From: Candidatus Altimarinota bacterium
Lineage (GTDB): Bacteria > Patescibacteriota > Gracilibacteria > UBA1369 > LOWO2-01-FULL-3
NCBI GenBank assembly: GCA_023231115.1
Contig: JALNWA010000013.1
Span: forward strand, 1-23,642
DNA length: 23,642 nt
Direction: 5' to 3'
Each line of letters starts with the position of its first letter. Positions within the stretch are counted from its first letter, which is position 1. The notes beneath the pieces are model-generated. The model did not search any database. It had not been told where the DNA came from and saw only the letters and a program-made list of their open reading frames with translations. Position numbers and translations under genes: made by a program. Of the stretch, positions 22,285 through 23,642 are shown piece by piece.

Positions 22285-23642
22285 ATGAAAACATCAGAAA
22301 ACTCTTATTTGGAGGGAAGAAAGCCTTTATCTTCACGGTTGCCTGCAAAAATAGTCGTTGGAAGAAGACCTACTATTAGTACGTCGACCAGAAATAAAAT
22401 TGCCGGAATGGCATTGACCGGTTTGGCGGCTTTGGGAGTCAGTGGGTGTGGGGACGATTATGCCGTGGACGGGCCTGCGTATCTCGTGGATTTTGATGTA
22501 AACAATTCGGATGGCAATCTGGGAGACGCTTTTGGAGATGGAACTCAAATAAACGGAGATACTATAAGTGGTGATGGAGATTCGGATGCTTTGGACTTCG
22601 ACGATGCTGATGCAGTGGATGGAAGTGAGGATGCGACTAAGACTGATGCTGATGCGGAAGATGGAGATGGTGATGTAGACGATGCTGATATCGGGAAAAT
22701 AGATCTTGATTTGATTGGCGGCGATATAGCGGAAGACAACATTGTTCCTGATGCTGATGATGACATTGTTCCTGATTCTGACGTGACAGATTTAGATGCG
22801 GATGATATTCAAGAAATAAGTGAAGACGGAGATGTTATTATTGATTTAGAAGACAGCGATGTTGAAGAAGTTGGTGATGCGAATGATGCCGGTGATGATT
22901 TAGATGCCAATGATCTTCAAGAAGTTGGTGATGCAGATGATGCAAATGATTCAGTTACTGACGGTAATATCAGCGATACTCCTGATGCCGGTGGAGACTT
23001 GAGCGATATTACTGATGGCAATATTCCTGATCCTGGTGCGGACGCAGACGATGCTGTTGATGATGCTGATGGAATTCCGCTTCCTCTTGATATTGACGAG
23101 ATTGATGCTGTTGATGGTGGAACTGATGCCGTTGATGGTGGAACTGATGCCGTTGATGGTGGAACTGATGCTGTTGATGGTGGAACTGATGCCGTTGATT
23201 CCGGTTCTGATATCCCGCCACCGGAGCCTAAACCCTGCGACGGAAAGCCAAGTGGAAGTGTTAAACTCTATTATTCCGGAGATCCAAAAACTCGAGGACA
23301 AGGAATTTGTGAAGATGGAATTGCTACATGTAATGACGGAACTTGGGAAGTATCAAAACCTGATGTCACTGCTAAACCACAAGACTTATGTAAGGGACTT
23401 GATGATAATTGTGATGGAGTAAAAAACGGACAAATCATTACTTATTCTGGCCCTCCATTAACGAATGGCGTTGGCGTTTGTCAGCCACAAATTGAAGGAT
23501 GTTTTGAGGGTGGATATGTTGTTGATCAGAAAGAAGTTTAGCCCGGCACTGAGGGTTGCAACCTTAAAGATGATGATTGTGACGGAAAGGTGGACAATGG
23601 CTTGTCAAAGCCATATTATGATGGACCTGTCGGAACTGATAA
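22285..23642 (+). CDS. Asp-rich lipoprotein with MopE-like Cys repeats, interrupted by an in-frame TAG; 3' end beyond window
   Basis: The N-terminus is a long basic leader (about 38 residues) followed by a hydrophobic stretch and the lipobox VSGC with Cys55, so the mature protein should be lipid-anchored. Residues about 57-312 are extraordinarily acidic (roughly 40 percent Asp/Glu with very few basic residues) and include four exact 21-bp tandem repeats encoding DAVDGGT (23104-23187) plus a degenerate fifth. From about residue 317 there are Cys-rich units of about 47 residues with the pattern YYSG...GxGxC..G...C..G...C..[DN]D.CDG..NG, like MopE/metal-binding repeats found in surface proteins of myxobacteria and others. 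The frame meets TAG at 23539-23541 after 418 codons. The same frame then continues to the window end with the expected P-x-x-E-x-C and DDDCDGKVDNG pattern. Either readthrough, a nonsense mutation or a sequence error is implied. Ca or Cu binding is an inference. Confidence 0.8.
23104..23208 (+). repeat. 21-bp tandem repeat array (4 exact-in-protein units plus 1 degenerate)
   Basis: The unit GATGCTGTTGATGGTGGAAC(T) repeats at 23104, 23125, 23146 and 23167 with only a T/C change at a synonymous position. A fifth, diverged unit starts at 23188. It is in frame with the Asp-rich lipoprotein, so length changes by slippage would keep the frame. Confidence 0.95.

Noticed and set aside
23104..23208. 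Regular short repeats as a possible CRISPR array
   Set aside because: The repeats are directly tandem with no spacers and are in frame within a coding sequence.

Overview
The window looks like a chromosomal segment from an AT-rich, poorly characterised bacterium, most likely of the Candidate Phyla Radiation (Patescibacteria, perhaps Peregrinibacteria). That placement is an inference. It rests on the mix of housekeeping genes with very large SLH-anchored surface proteins, the absence of recognisable Shine-Dalgarno sequences, and a stop usage that is entirely TAA for every gene with an unambiguous end. UGA is not read as glycine here: ORFs of up to 1531 codons contain none in frame, so the Gracilibacteria/SR1 code does not apply.

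Left part (1-5947), housekeeping: a divergent metallo-beta-lactamase-fold protein, tRNA-Arg(CCT) with encoded CCA, a CmpB/DUF1113-type membrane protein on the minus strand, then an enolase - NAD(P)H-hydrate dehydratase pair with a 1-nt gap. A family 2 glycosyltransferase is convergent with that pair, and S-adenosylmethionine synthetase (metK) is divergent from the glycosyltransferase.

Middle part (5948-11640), accessory material between surface-protein genes: a 42-56 bp repeat occurs three times (6062, 6951, 11574). Each copy lies beside a terminator-like hairpin. Two copies bracket a DUF3800 gene as direct repeats, and the third lies upstream of a BRO-N/DinD-type antirepressor-like gene. Between copy 1 and the DUF3800 gene is a well-formed promoter followed by a short hairpin and a T-run, a candidate small RNA.

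Right part (7065-21560), a cell-surface cluster all on the minus strand: four secreted SLH-domain proteins (1170, 999, 490 and 1531 aa) and one TPR lipoprotein. The three smaller SLH proteins carry the SLH triplet at the C-terminus behind Pro/Thr-rich linkers. The largest carries it at the N-terminus, as classical S-layer proteins do, and has a long predicted 5' leader. Strong intrinsic terminators follow three of the four SLH genes. The proteins presumably build or decorate the S-layer. The glycosyltransferase could take part in envelope polysaccharide synthesis, but nothing links it directly.

Right edge (21561-23642): a 724-bp divergent intergenic region, then a lipoprotein with an extremely Asp-rich segment, 21-bp tandem repeats and MopE-like Cys/Asp repeats. 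Its reading frame is interrupted by one in-frame TAG at 23539 and continues, with the repeat pattern intact, to the end of the window.
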